Shown here piece by piece: positions 1-12,102 of a stretch of 64,000 nucleotides of DNA. This DNA is from Bolinopsis microptera. Lineage: Eukaryota; Ctenophora; Tentaculata; Lobata; Bolinopsidae. Made by a program: the position numbers and the translations under genes. The first letter of the stretch is position 1, and each line of letters starts with the position of its first letter. Under the pieces are notes generated by a model. It did no database searches and was not told the origin of the DNA. It saw nothing but the letters and a program-made list of their open reading frames with translations. Location: positions 3,844,001-3,908,000 of the forward strand of contig NC_087074.1 in the NCBI RefSeq assembly GCF_026151205.1, in the 5' to 3' direction.

Positions 1-1190
1 GTACCGGAGAACGCGTAAGTCTGTCTAGTGTCTGTCTGATCATCAACGGGACATTTTTTTAGAGCTCTAAAAGTGTTAGAACGTTAAATGAGCACATTAA
101 GCAAGAAGTCGTATGTCATGTGACGACATAAGTGGTTAATGTCGCAATTTCGGTGTAAAGTGAATTTGGGATTTTCTCTCTGCAACCGCTATAATGGAAA
201 ATCCAATCATGACACTCGTCTCATACTAAACATGTGTCATTTTGCGGGCGCGATCTGTGGAATTACCGTTGTTGGATTGAGCACTATCCGTAATTGTCAG
301 TTTTATTACTATAGCTTGGCATTTTTCACTATCTCCCGAAATCAGAAATTTCTCAAATTATATGTTTGGCACGTCCCGATAGTTCGGAAATTATTCAGAT
401 TTATAGCCCGATATCCGAATTAGCGAAACGGTCAACCAAATCTATTCGGTCGATTTGGTATTCGGTATTCAGTTTCCAAATACCGAATATTTGACGATTC
501 GGTAATCCTAGTACATACTAAATACGTCCAGCAGCTATTTAATGCCAACTATGTCCGTATGCTGTAAAGATTCCAGACTTTTAACAGCTTCATTAACGAA
601 TTTAAAAGCCACCATTTGGCCATTCCCACAACGTTTATGGGCGACCTTTTCCAAATTTAAAGTAATCCCACATCGTAGACGACTTTTACGACTATACTTT
701 TAATTTTTGTAGCATGCCAATTTAAATTGTTTTTTAATAAGGTAACATGTGCAAGTATAATACTAGAAATCGAAAATTTCGTTTAATTTAAACGATTGTG
801 GATTTTTTTAAAATCCCCGTTACCTGGTTCATAAGTTGTACTTGTAGAATGTCGCATATTTGTAAGTTTGTAGATAGTGAGTTTTGAATGGGCCGGTAAT
901 TTGGAGGGTTTCAAGTGAAATAAAACAGCTAAAATAAGGAAGTTACGTTTATATTGTTATTTATTATTGATCAAATTACTTCTGCCTTTGCTAACTGAAG
1001 GGTTTAACGGGTGGCGACTTAGTAGGGTTAGTGACCTACAATATTATCAAATAGTCTTTTTTATTTTTATTAATATTTTGTAGTCGTTGCATCCTTTTTT
1101 CTGACGCCAGAACAATATCATTATACTTGTAGTGATAAATTCTTGTATTTATTGATGTATTCGTTATCTTTCCATTCTTGATATTCAATA
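1..1190. other. Intergenic stretch, no gene seen
   Basis: AT-rich DNA with only short open frames that lack recognisable motifs. Around 405-510 there are local repeats of a CCGAAT/ATTCGG-type word, without a clear array. I see no RNA gene or splice-supported exon. Confidence 0.5.
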
Positions 1191-2045
1191 CCTTAATTCC
1201 CAAAAATTTGGGCGACAAAAAATTTGAGCGGGCCTCTCGCCCAAATTTTTTGCAGACCAAATTAAATGCATAAATCTTTTCCGTCTGCTAAATTTTTTGC
1301 TAACCAAACTTTTGGCATTTGGCCTGTGGCCCTGAAATCTATAGAAAGATGTCTTTTTCTTCATATCCAAGTGAAATAATATTTGAAATTTTAGTTTTCT
1401 AATCTGTCATTCATGGCTTGACCAAGTAAAAAGGCTTATATTTTAAATGAATGTCTGGTTAATTAAAATTAGACTTGACCTTTGGTCCGGGTTTACAGTA
1501 GTTCGCTACACACAATTATGTACACCTTTGTTTCCCCCAAAGCTAAGCGTATGTGCCGCTTAGTTTGATAGATCATGATGTAAACCTTCTAATTTTCTTC
1601 CAAACCTTTCGACCATCTGGTGAGGCGTCATAATGATAATTGTATGTGAAAGGGGTATGATAAGATATGCTGAGTGTAAGTAGACTAAACTATCTGATTG
1701 AGAGACTAAATATCACTATTGTATGTATATCTATCATTTTGTACTGTGCCATCATCACTGTATTTTTTAGTAGTTACTGGGCAGATCGTAAATTTCATAA
1801 TGTGAAACAACTCAGACTACCACCTACATGCTTAAAATTTAAAGCAAAATGACTGGAATAGTAAGGAATAATAATGAACTAAGGCAAATATCTAACTGAA
1901 ATTTTAGTGTAAAATCGTTCATTTTTCGAAGAATTTGTGCCCAAATTTTCGGTCGCCCAAATGAGTTCAAATTTTCTGCCCAAATTTTTCGGGCTCAAAT
2001 AAATTGTGCTCAATATAATGGCACACAAATTTTTGGGAACTAAGG
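1191..2045. mobile_element. TA-flanked inverted-repeat element (MITE-like)
   Basis: The two ends are near-perfect inverted repeats: the left end begins CCTTAATTCCCAAAAATTTG and the right end reads inward as CCTTAGTTCCCAAAAATTTG. Each end is flanked by TA, as expected for a TA target-site duplication of the Tc1/mariner type. Inside, words like GCCCAAATTT and AAATTTTTTGC recur near both ends (about 1200-1330 and 1930-2040), so the inverted homology is longer than the tips. No transposase frame is visible, so the element is non-autonomous. The family is inferred only from the ends. Confidence 0.7.
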
Positions 2046-2158
2046 TAAATTCAAAACTCTTGTGTACGCTTTGTCAAAACAGCTTTCAAATTCAATAATT
2101 TGTGCCATATTTGATAATGTTTTCATAATGATGATGAACAACAAACGATACAATTTGA

Positions 2159-2800
2159 ATTTTGAGGCATGACAACGTGCTGCGGGTCATTGCGAAATCC
2201 CTACTGGATCAAATCGAGAAGTTCAACAACAAAGATTTTAAACTTGAAGTTCAGGACTGGACAGGCTTCAAGTCATCTAGCAGCTGTTACCAAAAACCGA
2301 AGACGAAGATGAAAAGAGAGAGCCCTTTTGAGAAAGACCAAGATTGGCAGATTATCTGGGACGAAGATGACCTCCCAGCACAGTTCCCCCAGCACATCTA
2401 CGGAACTGCAGAACGTCCCGATATTGTAGTCTGGTCTGATAAAGGAAAGGTGGTCATATTAGTAGAGTTGACAGTTGGTGACGAGAGTAACTTTAGTGAC
2501 CAAGTAGAACGTAAACAAGCACGTTACAACAGAGAGCTTATTCCTGGGCTGCATGGCAGTGGGTGGAAAGCTCAGCTTTTTACGGTAGAGGTTGGGTGTA
2601 GAGGCTTCTGGCATCATACCCTACCAGCCCTACTAAACTACTTTGGTGTTACAAAGAGAGTAAAGAAAGCAGTGTTCCAAGAGGCGGCTTTGGTTGCTCT
2701 CAGATGTTCCTATGCAATCTGGTTAGCAAGAGAAAACAAGAAGTGGAGTCCCTGCTACAACATCGCACAAAGACCCACTGTTCTACCATCAACTGAGTGA
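2159..2800 (+). pseudogene. Mobile-element protein fragment with a PD-(D/E)XK nuclease-like core
   Basis: An open frame of about 213 codons closes with TGA at 2798-2800. A stop lies just upstream and no ATG occurs before residue 50 or so, so this is a 5'-truncated piece rather than a whole gene. The centre reads RPDIVVWSDKGKVVILVELT, followed by a K/RY-rich helix and then VEVGCRGF. The spacing of the D, the ELT glutamate and the downstream basic residues fits the PD-(D/E)XK nuclease fold. I recognise this RPD...ELT...EVGCRGF pattern from C-terminal regions of repeated, reverse-transcriptase-associated proteins in invertebrate genomes. No reverse transcriptase motif lies upstream in the window. 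Catalytic activity and exact family are inferences. Confidence 0.55.
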
Positions 2801-3166
2801 GCTGAGTGTTGGGCCCTTATAACATTGTTTAAAGCCACACCTGGAATCTCAAGTACCAGGATCAGTGATGGAAGCTAAGCAGATACATAGATGGAGTTGC
2901 TATCGAAAGATATAGAACTCAGGTATCCAACATCGTACCTTGATTATATTGTAGTATTTTCTATAACATGGCAACAAAATATTTGAACACCTTCTGCCTG
3001 GATTACAGCTGTGCTTTCCTTACACCTACACTGTATTTTAACCTGGTTTAGCTCCAGTCCAAACCCTGACTGCATTACAATTATATGTTTTGTCTCATTT
3101 GTCAAAGTCAATACTCGTGGATTCTGGTAGGGAGCTGAGGCGTAGTTTATTGACACGTGACAGCAA

Positions 3167-3230
3167 TTAACCAGTCAATATACACTGGCACTATTAACCA
3201 GTCAATATACACTGGCACTATTGACCAGTC
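3167..3230. repeat. 27-bp direct repeat, two copies plus a partial third
   Basis: The unit starts TTAACCAGTCAATATACACT and is 27 bp long. Copies occupy 3167-3193 and 3194-3220, and a partial copy (TTGACCAGTC) follows. The copies are identical, so the duplication is recent. Confidence 0.8.
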
Positions 3231-6224
3231 AAACCTCAGAATCACTGTCTGCACGTGCCAAAAAATATGCCTCACTTCTCCCATCCCCACCAGAATCCAC
3301 ATCTATGGATAGTGGCGCACTGCATGGATGGTATGATACTATATAAATATCATCAATCATCATACTTGGTACTGTTTTGAGATGAAGTTGGCTCCGAACA
3401 CCATTGGAAATCACATTATCAATTTCCATTAGTTTAAATCCTTTGACTCATACTGAGTATATACCGACTACAAGATCCGTCCCTCACAGGCCATCTTCAT
3501 TGGTCACAATATATATTCTGATCTAATCCAGGGAACAAGATTTCTCCTTCAGCTTTAACAACTCTCTAGTATCTAACAGTGCAGAAGAGGGCCAGCCCTC
3601 CTGTAAATCGGCTCACTCAGCTATTAACTTATTAAAACAGAGGGTGAATGGTGAAGTGGCGCGATTAGGAAATTGACACCGGCGGCGAGTCACTAGAGAT
3701 TAATTGTGATAAAGAATAGCTCTAAGTATGAAGGGTGGTTGTTAACGTACAATTATCGCGCTTGACTGCTTAACTTTAATAGTAGTAGTACCTCCAATGC
3801 AGTCCACCTGTTCTACCAAGACCCTAAGACCCTTACAATTCGGAGACAATCAGCTTCTTCAGTATTTAAATAGTTTTATTACATTTAATGAGATCCGCTA
3901 GCTGATTAACGACAATGCATGAAAGTCGCAGTATTTTAGGATTGACCCGGCTTAACTTGATTATCGGTGAGCTGTGCTCTACCGATAGAACTCACTGTGG
4001 CTTTTTAGTTCGCACTCTTGTTAAATTACACAGCTCATTAAGTTACTCTTAAGAACCGCGAACTGAACTGGATCGAGTCTGGACAACTGGTTAATTTTTC
4101 TTTGTCTAGTGATGTCAATTATTAATAGAGGCAAGCTATTTATAGGATTTATATTGCCAGGTGTCAGTATAATAACTATACGTGGCTACTTAATTAATGA
4201 CAAATGACCAGCCAAACGTCTGCAGCCCCTTCATTATTTCGAGGTTATCAGAAAATAGATACTGGCGACAGATTGATTGGTAGCCTCGGATCTAGCTTAG
4301 AACTTCGAACTTTAAATTAATATTGGTCGTTAGTCAGAGGTCTGGAGTGATTATGCGTGGGCTCCCTTACCCTGGTCCATGCCACCACCAACTCCAGTTC
4401 TCCACTTGATCCATTTAAGACAATAGCATTTTTTACCGAGACCCGTACGGCCGACAATACGAATTATTGTTTTAGATTTGTTCTGATAATAATATTATTA
4501 TAAAATAGAGTACACCAATTGCATTGGGGAGATTGTCACAAAATTCAGGCTTGAGGATGGAAATGCAAATTATATTAATTTTGCTCGATGTTAATAGTTT
4601 TACTGCCAGTTTATGTGTCGGTGCCACCTCCTTTGATCCTGAATTATAACATTTGACGGTGCAAATTAATGGTTGGGAGCTCAAGTTTACGCAACAGCTG
4701 AACAGCACCTCCTAATAATATTACGGAGTGCCCGGAGAGCAATTTAAGCTAATGATAAATGACCATTGGTGCTCCCCCGGGCTCCCTCGTCCTCGGACGA
4801 TTCGTGACTTTCAGGCAACAACAAGACCCGGCCTGATCTAGTTAATGGTGGTACCTTACTATCTCAACTTCTTTGTTTCAGGCCGAGATTCATTATGTTC
4901 CATTTATTGTATGCAGCCTAACTTTGGTAAATTAAGGTCTTTCTTGTATTTTGGAGTTTGGAGATTAATGACGAGTGATGAATGTCTCATAAAATATTCG
5001 ATTTGTTGAGAGATCATTCTCTTATAGGCGTGCCGTAGAATAGTTTAGTCTGGACATGAAACTATAAAACTCCTTCGTTAATATTTGTTTGGAATATATG
5101 AAGCATAGCTGCGACATTTAAATTTCATTTCCATTTCGTCTGGTCATGACCATGACCATTTGGTAAATATCCAGAGTGCCATAGTCATCACTTCTTTTCC
5201 TTTATAATATACGTTATCGTGGCTCAAACTGCCGTGTAGATTGTATATCACTAACACGAACGGATCAAGTTCAACTTCTGTGAACTCGAACAAAGATATT
5301 ACTGCTTCTATATGAGTAGGATAGGACTAGGAGGACCAGGCAACACGAGCATTACTCAAATTAGCTTATACTCTATTTTAAATAGAGAACCACTGGTTGG
5401 CTATATATCATTGGCTACCGTCTCTAGAAACTTTGCACGTGAATACTGAATTCCACACATATCCTCAATCCTCATCAAGCGTGTTTTCAGCTAGGACTTG
5501 ATGTCAGTTGGGTTATGACTTTTAGCGCCATTTACGACTACTATAGTATTAGTACCTTTTAGCACCCTTGTAATAGTTTTTATTGGTTTCTAAGCGAACA
5601 GTTTCATCTCATTGGATCAATAGATAATGGTCTTACTTATAATCAGGATATTGTGATGTTCGATCAACATTCAATTTCAGCATTTTGAATGAATAGACAA
5701 ACAAAGATCTGCTTAATCAGTTTTTGAGTAAATGATTGTTATTCATTCGAAACGACTTGGACTTCAAAGATCTTCGTTAAAAAATGATATTCGCAAGAAT
5801 TGCAAAAAATGAAATCATACTATGCAGTTAGCATTTATTTTTGTGCAATTCTTGCATTTCATAGTGAGCATCAATTGCAATGAGAGGTCAGAGCGATAAC
5901 AGGATAAGGGTCAGTTCGCAGATAACGTTTGTAGGTTTTTAACCTACCAAAACGCGCGCCGAGTTGGACTCGTCGACGGTCTTTGAAAGAAATATTTCAC
6001 GAGTATCACCCATTAAAGATAACGTAAGCGAAATTTTGGTAATTTCAGATCCAGCTCTGTAAGTCAGCATTTCTAAACCTCATACGTACTATGTGAACCA
6101 TCATTTTATATATGGATAAAACTTGGTTAAACGAAATGTCTGAAGATAAATTCTCGTTCGTATAATTTCTTTTCTATTAATATTATCCCTTATTGGAGTT
6201 ATATTTCGTTTATGTTTCTAATCA

Positions 6225-6372
6225 GCGAAATTAATGAATCAAACATTCACGTCAGATGTGCTAGTACTGTAATTTCATAACTGTTTACGCTAGTGTCAGT
6301 GATCATTAGACATTAGTAATAAAATTATATTACTAGAGCATGTCAAAGTTTGATTCATTAATTTTGTTTTGC
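6225..6372. repeat. Palindromic element of about 150 bp
   Basis: The left arm contains TTAATGAATCAAAC and the right arm contains GTTTGATTCATTAA. The similarity continues inward (GTGCTAGTA against TACTAGAGCA). It has the shape of a small foldback or MITE-like repeat. No flanking duplication is obvious. Confidence 0.55.
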
Positions 6373-9300
6373 GATGAAATCTATCCAGATCGTATTCTGG
6401 ATTCGGGACCAATGACGTCACGACTTGTAAGATATGCTAAATTAATAAATAGTTCTTTTACAGGATTTATAATACTAACAGACGGTTAAACGATAATGTT
6501 TTTCTAACCTTGTCAGCCAGGGACTTGTTTTAGAATTTAGCTGTTCTGTGCATTAAATCTATAACATTTTATCACAGGAAACTTAACATTTGGCCTAAAT
6601 TTGGAGTAGACATTTACTCAGATTTCATTAAACTGTTTGCATGAATTCACTTGCCCGGCCAACTCAGTTATATGGCTTGTTAATTATAGGTGACATGATT
6701 AACTTCTCTTGGACTTCCTAATTCTTCTTCCGCGTTTCCGTGTCACCGTTTATTTACCTTGCATTTAAGTGTTCGTGCATGTCAATTGTTAAATGTTTAC
6801 CTTAGTGCTCAATAAAGACTTTGTTCTCTTTTAACCAATTGTTTTACTAGTTCAAGTTGCAGTCTGTTTGTAATTTGTCTCTTTCTAATTTATTACTTTC
6901 CTCAGATATTTTATAGCTTTAGTTGTTTTATCAAATCTTTAATTTTATCAGCTTATAAGACAAGTTTTACAACTCCAGCGTTACATCTTTAACCTATTTA
7001 TTAGTTGCATTAGTTTAGTTAATAATATTTCCTAATTGATTTACTTTACAGCTCACTATAATAATCAGGGCGACAAGTTTGAAACTGGCTAGAAAGTGGA
7101 AGGGGTTCGTAGTCCCCCAGCATAGCAGACCTGTGTTTCATTTGTTAATGTTCCAAAGAACTGTATTAAAGACATGTTGAAAATGATATCTTCTTAGTCT
7201 ATCACCGTTTAGTGTTTATCTAATTTTCCAAATTAATGATGGAATTACACTGACAAATTGTAACAATCAAGCAATCGAAGTGTTGCCGCTATCTTGTTAG
7301 TTTCTCAGTGAAGTAATAACAATCATTTGTCCGATGAGTCCATGACACTATCTTCCTTATATCTTCCGTTTGCTAATTAATAGTATCTTAGGTAAAAGCA
7401 TCCTCTTGATTCAATTCTGTCTGGAGAACTTTATCCCCGTTAGACTAAGAGCTTTCTAGTAGTTAGCAGTAGTAGGCGTCCTTAAAACTTTAAGACTAAT
7501 ATTTTTGTGGTTTAATACAATTATTAGATATTATATCCGCGGGGTTTTGTTGCATTTTAATTAATTAAGAGGACATTTTGTTTGACCTGACGTTAATTCC
7601 GTATTCTTTCTAGAGTCTGGATCTTTTGCGGTTTAGTTGTTTGTAATTATAAAACGAGCTTGTTAGCGACCGCTAGTAGGACACCGTGGTGTCTGTACAG
7701 TTGCTACCTGCAAAATGCATAAACTCAAAGGGAGGCACAAAGGGAGACGGAGAAGTTTTATTGGATTCGTCTTTGAGAATATTGGACTTTTATTGATATC
7801 GTTTATGAAGATGGTGAAGTTTATATTGATTCAACGAATGATAGAATGATGTAATGGTGGAGAAGTGTACTATAAAACATATTTTGAGGGATATTCGTTA
7901 ATCCCCTCCTTTTCTCTGTTGAGCTAGCTAAAACTTACAGGGGATCTGAAGTGGTCATAATGTGAAAGTCGTAAGATCTCTTATGGCTCTCTTTGTTGTA
8001 AAAAATGGTTATTTAATGGCATCTACCCTATGTTTACCGTATGTTTTCACTGGCTGACTTCTTCGTTGTAACTTCACAAGATCCTTATTATTCTGAGCAA
8101 AATATTCTCCATAAGTGTCAATGTAAATATTTATAAATCCTCTCTAAAGGAATTGTAGGCTTCATCCGGCACCCATCATTCTTAACTCTAAACTCACAGT
8201 ACATAAAGGTATGTCACTATGTTGCACCAACCTGTGGAGAACTGTTTGGCGTGTCTGCAACGTATTTAGTCGTCGGCTCAGTGTCCTTAGTTCCTCTTTA
8301 TAATTGTTTTTTGGTCACATGTCAGACACATTGTGCAACTTTATTACCATAGCCGATTGTACTATGGTTCAAGTACTCGTTAGTCCGATGTTGGCTGGGT
8401 TAAAGTTCATGAGCCGGCTTATGACTCGAAAGGTTATATTAGCTCAGCTAGTACCACGGTCCTTTATCAATTGAGTTGCTGCTGTGCAGCAGGCAGCTGG
8501 TCCTATATCTGCTTGTGCTATTATAGTCCCCCACTAATACCTTAATCCTCATTAATTTATAGAATTCACAGAGCATGCAACTTAGGGGCCGAGCTTACGC
8601 TTATAAACTATAATTGTTGATTAAAAACAGTGCTTTTTGCCTCAAGAACGTCCTCGTATAATTTAATTTATATCGCTTATATATATATATAATATGCATA
8701 ACATTTGCATAACATATGCAAACAAAAGTTTTCTGTGATAAGTATAAAAGTGTTCAGTTTAAAATTAATACATAAATATCCAGTATCCACGTTCGAGACC
8801 TCCCTCCTATAATCTCCCGGTATCATTCCTGACATATTTCACCATACCGGACCGGGTACTGCTATATTTTAAACATCCCGGAGTACTGCGTGGAAAAGTA
8901 ATTTATCACTCTCGAGTTTCATTTGACATATTCTCTTGGCTTTTACCTTTCAAGGGAAATTATGACAGACAAAATGTGACAAATTATTTCATTATTATTT
9001 CGTATTAGATAAAATAATTATGGAACGAAGATAATATTTTTACAAAAAAGTAGCGTATCTGTTATTGAGTGCATTTTGTATTGTCCTGTTGTACTCCGCA
9101 ATTATTGTTAAAGTTACACATTTACACAGGTAGTTATACAGGAAGTTAGGGCCGTACAATCCCAGAAATTAGTCCCATATCACTTGCTCGAGCTGAAAGG
9201 ATCATTGCTTCAGCGTCATCTACATGATTAATCTCTCAGATGCGAACCATAAGGCACAAGAACTGTCTAACTTCATGCAATCAACGTTATAAGTTAACCC

Positions 9301-9649
9301 GTTACATTGCGCCATATACTGTCCACCAGCAAGCTCATCCACTCAACACATGTCAGTAAAGGGTCCCATGGCAAAACTCCAAGTCGGCAGTTGTAAACCA
9401 AATTATTTGTATACTTTTTTGAGTTTTATTCTGTGATGTTGAACCATAATTGCCTCATCCTCTATTTAACTAGGGAACTCGTTTCAGCTCCGCATAATCT
9501 TGTTTATGTAAAATTCAAGCTCTGTTTCCAATATCATTCATAATTGAGGTAATTGTTCGGACCTATTTAGAGTTGCTATTCACTTTCGTTTAATTGTTCT
9601 CGGTGACGTTTGTATGGTTGTGTACAGTTTATAAATGTTAAAACCATGT

Positions 9650-11142
9650 GAGCACTTCACACTTCAGTTTTGGAGCGTTTTTTCTTGTAGATAAACGTGA
9701 TTTTAAAGAAAAACTGTCAAAGATTAGTGTGTAGTCAGTGTAGCTTACGTTGCAATTATCGAGCTCTCTTATCTTTTGTAAATTGCGATAAGTTCAGTTT
9801 GCTGCTACCGCGTAGTTAGCCTTTGCGTGTGTACTTGTACATTCCTATACAAGTACATTATGGAGGATGATCGTAAGGTGACCCAATCTCTGGACCAAAT
9901 TCAAGGATTCGAGTATGATGAACAGACAAAATTGAAGGACAGTGTTACTAAGTGGTTCATTACGCTGGGAAAAGAACTGAAAATCGACGACAGAGATATT
10001 TGTGGAGATATGGACAGAGAAATATTTATGGCTCCAACTGTCTATAAAAAGCATCTGGCACTTCGGCTTGTGGAAGCAATAGACCTCGTTCAACGGCATG
10101 AATGCCAGATGGGTAAAATGGAGGAGATCATATATTTCTTGAAGACGGAAGCGTTAGAAGACAAGGATAAGTTGATCAGGCTGCAGGGCCAGCTGCTTGT
10201 GCAGAAGGACAAAGAACTATAGTTGTTTAAGACGTCGGTTAAGAAGACAGTGCAAAAAACGGTGGAGTCAGGGATTAAGAGCTACAGTGCAACTGTACAA
10301 CAGAACAGTGCAAGTGGTACGGTCTGCAACAGTAACATCCCGAAGAAGGTGATGAAGAGTGTGGCTGCAGAGGAGGACAGGAGCAAGAACCTGATCGTGT
10401 TTGGGTTGAAAGAAGAAGAGGGAGAACAGCTTCCAGCGCTAGTAACCGCAGTTCTGGAGGAGATTGGGGAGAAACCTCACTTCGAAGCGACTAGAGTCGG
10501 CAGGAAGAGGCCAGGTAGTACGACTATCCGACCAGTAAAGATCACTGTCCCAAGCTCTACAGCGGTTCAACAGATTCTGACGAAAACAGGAAGACTGAGG
10601 CTAGTTGAGACCCACAAAAGTGTATGGATCTGTCCAGATAGATCTAGCGAAGAACGAGCAACGAGGAAACATCTGGTTACCGACCTGAAGAAGAAGAGGG
10701 TTGAACAGACTCATCTCGACCACTATATCCGGTACGGGAAAGTCTGTAGCCGTGATAAGAAACCACCGTGAAGCAGTTCATGTCTCTCGGACACTGATCA
10801 GTATTTGAATGAGTATTGTGTATCTTAATAGTTTTCGGACGTTATCTGTATTTGAGAGACAATTTTATAATTTATATACGAGCTATTTCTTGATTGTTTC
10901 ACACTTCATATTTCATAATTTGTTTCACACTTCATATTTCATAATTTTATTACTAGGTGGAGGTGACGTTATTGAGACTTTGGGCGGCCATAAACCTTGT
11001 GTTTTAAAAGTTGTCCTCTGAACTTGTTTCACTGACCCACGCTTTATAGCATTTATACATTTCGGCCCATTTTATATGTTTGTTCGATTTGCTGTACATT
11101 TGTATATTTGCTATTTTGTAAAAGTTTCAAATCAAATCAAGT
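9650..11142 (+). mobile_element. Non-LTR (LINE-type) element carrying only ORF1
   Basis: A presumed 5' untranslated stretch leads to an ORF1 (9860-10771) and then about 370 bp of 3' sequence ending in a short AAATC-type repeat (AAATCAAATCAAG, near 11128), the sort of simple tail many LINEs carry. No endonuclease or reverse transcriptase frame lies between ORF1 and the tail. The 3' part contains a 26-bp direct duplication (10895-10920 and 10921-10946, unit TGTTTCACACTTCATATTTC...). The 5' boundary is a guess from where gene-like composition begins. The layout resembles 'half-LINE' elements that kept ORF1 and a tail but lost ORF2. Confidence 0.6.
9860..10771 (+). pseudogene. LINE ORF1 protein (RNA-binding type), split by one in-frame stop
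   Basis: The first ATG (9860) opens a frame of 120 codons, a TAG at 10220-10222 interrupts it, and the same frame continues for 182 codons to TGA at 10769-10771. The N-terminal half is charged and helical, with a likely coiled coil around the stop (EALEDKDKLIRLQGQLLVQK). The second half has the hallmarks of CR1/L2/RTE-like ORF1 proteins: RSKNLIVFGLKEEEGE, then RVGRKRPG, RPVKITVPSS and ICPDRSSEERATRKHLV, a pattern of an RRM-like domain followed by a basic C-terminal domain. The family is known to bind element RNA as a chaperone. The single stop is either the first break in a dying copy or a read-through site, and the former is simpler. Confidence 0.7.
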
Positions 11143-12102
11143 CATATTTTTTGACTCGTGAAAAGCCTCACAATTAATCACCATTCACCGCGTAACCAGT
11201 TCGGCCAATGAATTTTATGAAACACTGTCACGTGCTCCCACCACGATCCTTCTCTATTAGTATTGTTGCTGTGCTTATCAATCAGATCAGAAACAATCAG
11301 AAACAATCAGAAACAATCAGAAACAATCAGAAATTTGAATGAAAGAACTATCAATTAGATCATTGTTAGGTCGTCACATATTATGTAACCCAGATTTTAG
11401 TTATTTTGAATCCTCCCTGAGCATTGAGTTGCCCTTCTATTTCGTAAGCTTGTGATATTTCTGTACAGTATTGTTTTAAAACATATAAAAATAAATATGC
11501 ACTATGTACCTCATATGGATTATGGATGATGTTTAAACATGTTATTCTTATTGCAGCTACTGTCAACTTTTAGTTATACGGTAGTTAAATTCATGACGTT
11601 CGTCTTAAACAATATAAATACTTGTTCGTTTTTACAAAAATAGTTAAAATGGATCTCTGTTAGTGTTATTTGATCAAAGGAGTACATCAACACGTATTAT
11701 TGAATATTAATACGATCAATTTTCATCACGTTGCTAGTAAATCTAGTCCGTCTGTGAAAATATGGGGAATCAAAAGCTGGAAAATAAAGAATTTTCGATC
11801 ACTCTTTTCTTGCGTCAATTTGTCACGCCAGGTTATATTTTATACTCAATCATTTGTCTTCGCTTTTATGTTATTGCCTAACAATGCGAGTATTTAGCGA
11901 CTATCCGATTTAATAGTATTTGAACTCTTTACAGCTTGAATCCGATTTTTTCAACAAATTTGTCAAAATTTGTTGCAAGATTTTATCAGCTGGCGCTGGT
12001 CGCCGGGCTTCATAATAAATGCATAACACGCATTAGAATCAGAAGACTTCTGGAATTTAGTTAGGTGTAGCGTTACTGCAGTGAACTTATCTATAGGATA
12101 TA
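11143..12102. other. Intergenic stretch, no gene seen
   Basis: AT-rich, with a short decamer array at 11286-11333 and no frame with recognisable motifs. The frames near 11381-11566 and 11670-11897 have no homology I can name and no clear splice context. Confidence 0.5.
11286..11333. repeat. Decamer tandem repeat (AATCAGAAAC)n
   Basis: About five perfect head-to-tail copies of a 10-bp unit, AATCAGAAAC. The copies do not differ, consistent with slippage expansion. Confidence 0.85.

Larger units (their letters stand above)
2801..9649. other. Long gene-poor stretch
   Basis: Nearly 7 kb without a supportable gene. All frames are short and none shows a domain motif or a convincing exon flanked by splice signals. 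Small structures noted are a 27-bp duplication (3167-3230), a hairpin with 12-bp perfect arms GCAAGAATTGCA (5793-5804 and 5844-5855), an inverted repeat (6225-6372) and a short TA run near 8680-8691. It could be intron or intergenic DNA of a gene not otherwise visible. Confidence 0.45.

Noticed and set aside
2840-2910. 5S rRNA resemblance (GGAAGCTAAGCAG followed by ATAGATGGAG)
   Set aside because: Only a short word matches, and the box spacing and rest of the 5S sequence do not fit. Probably chance or a very worn fragment.
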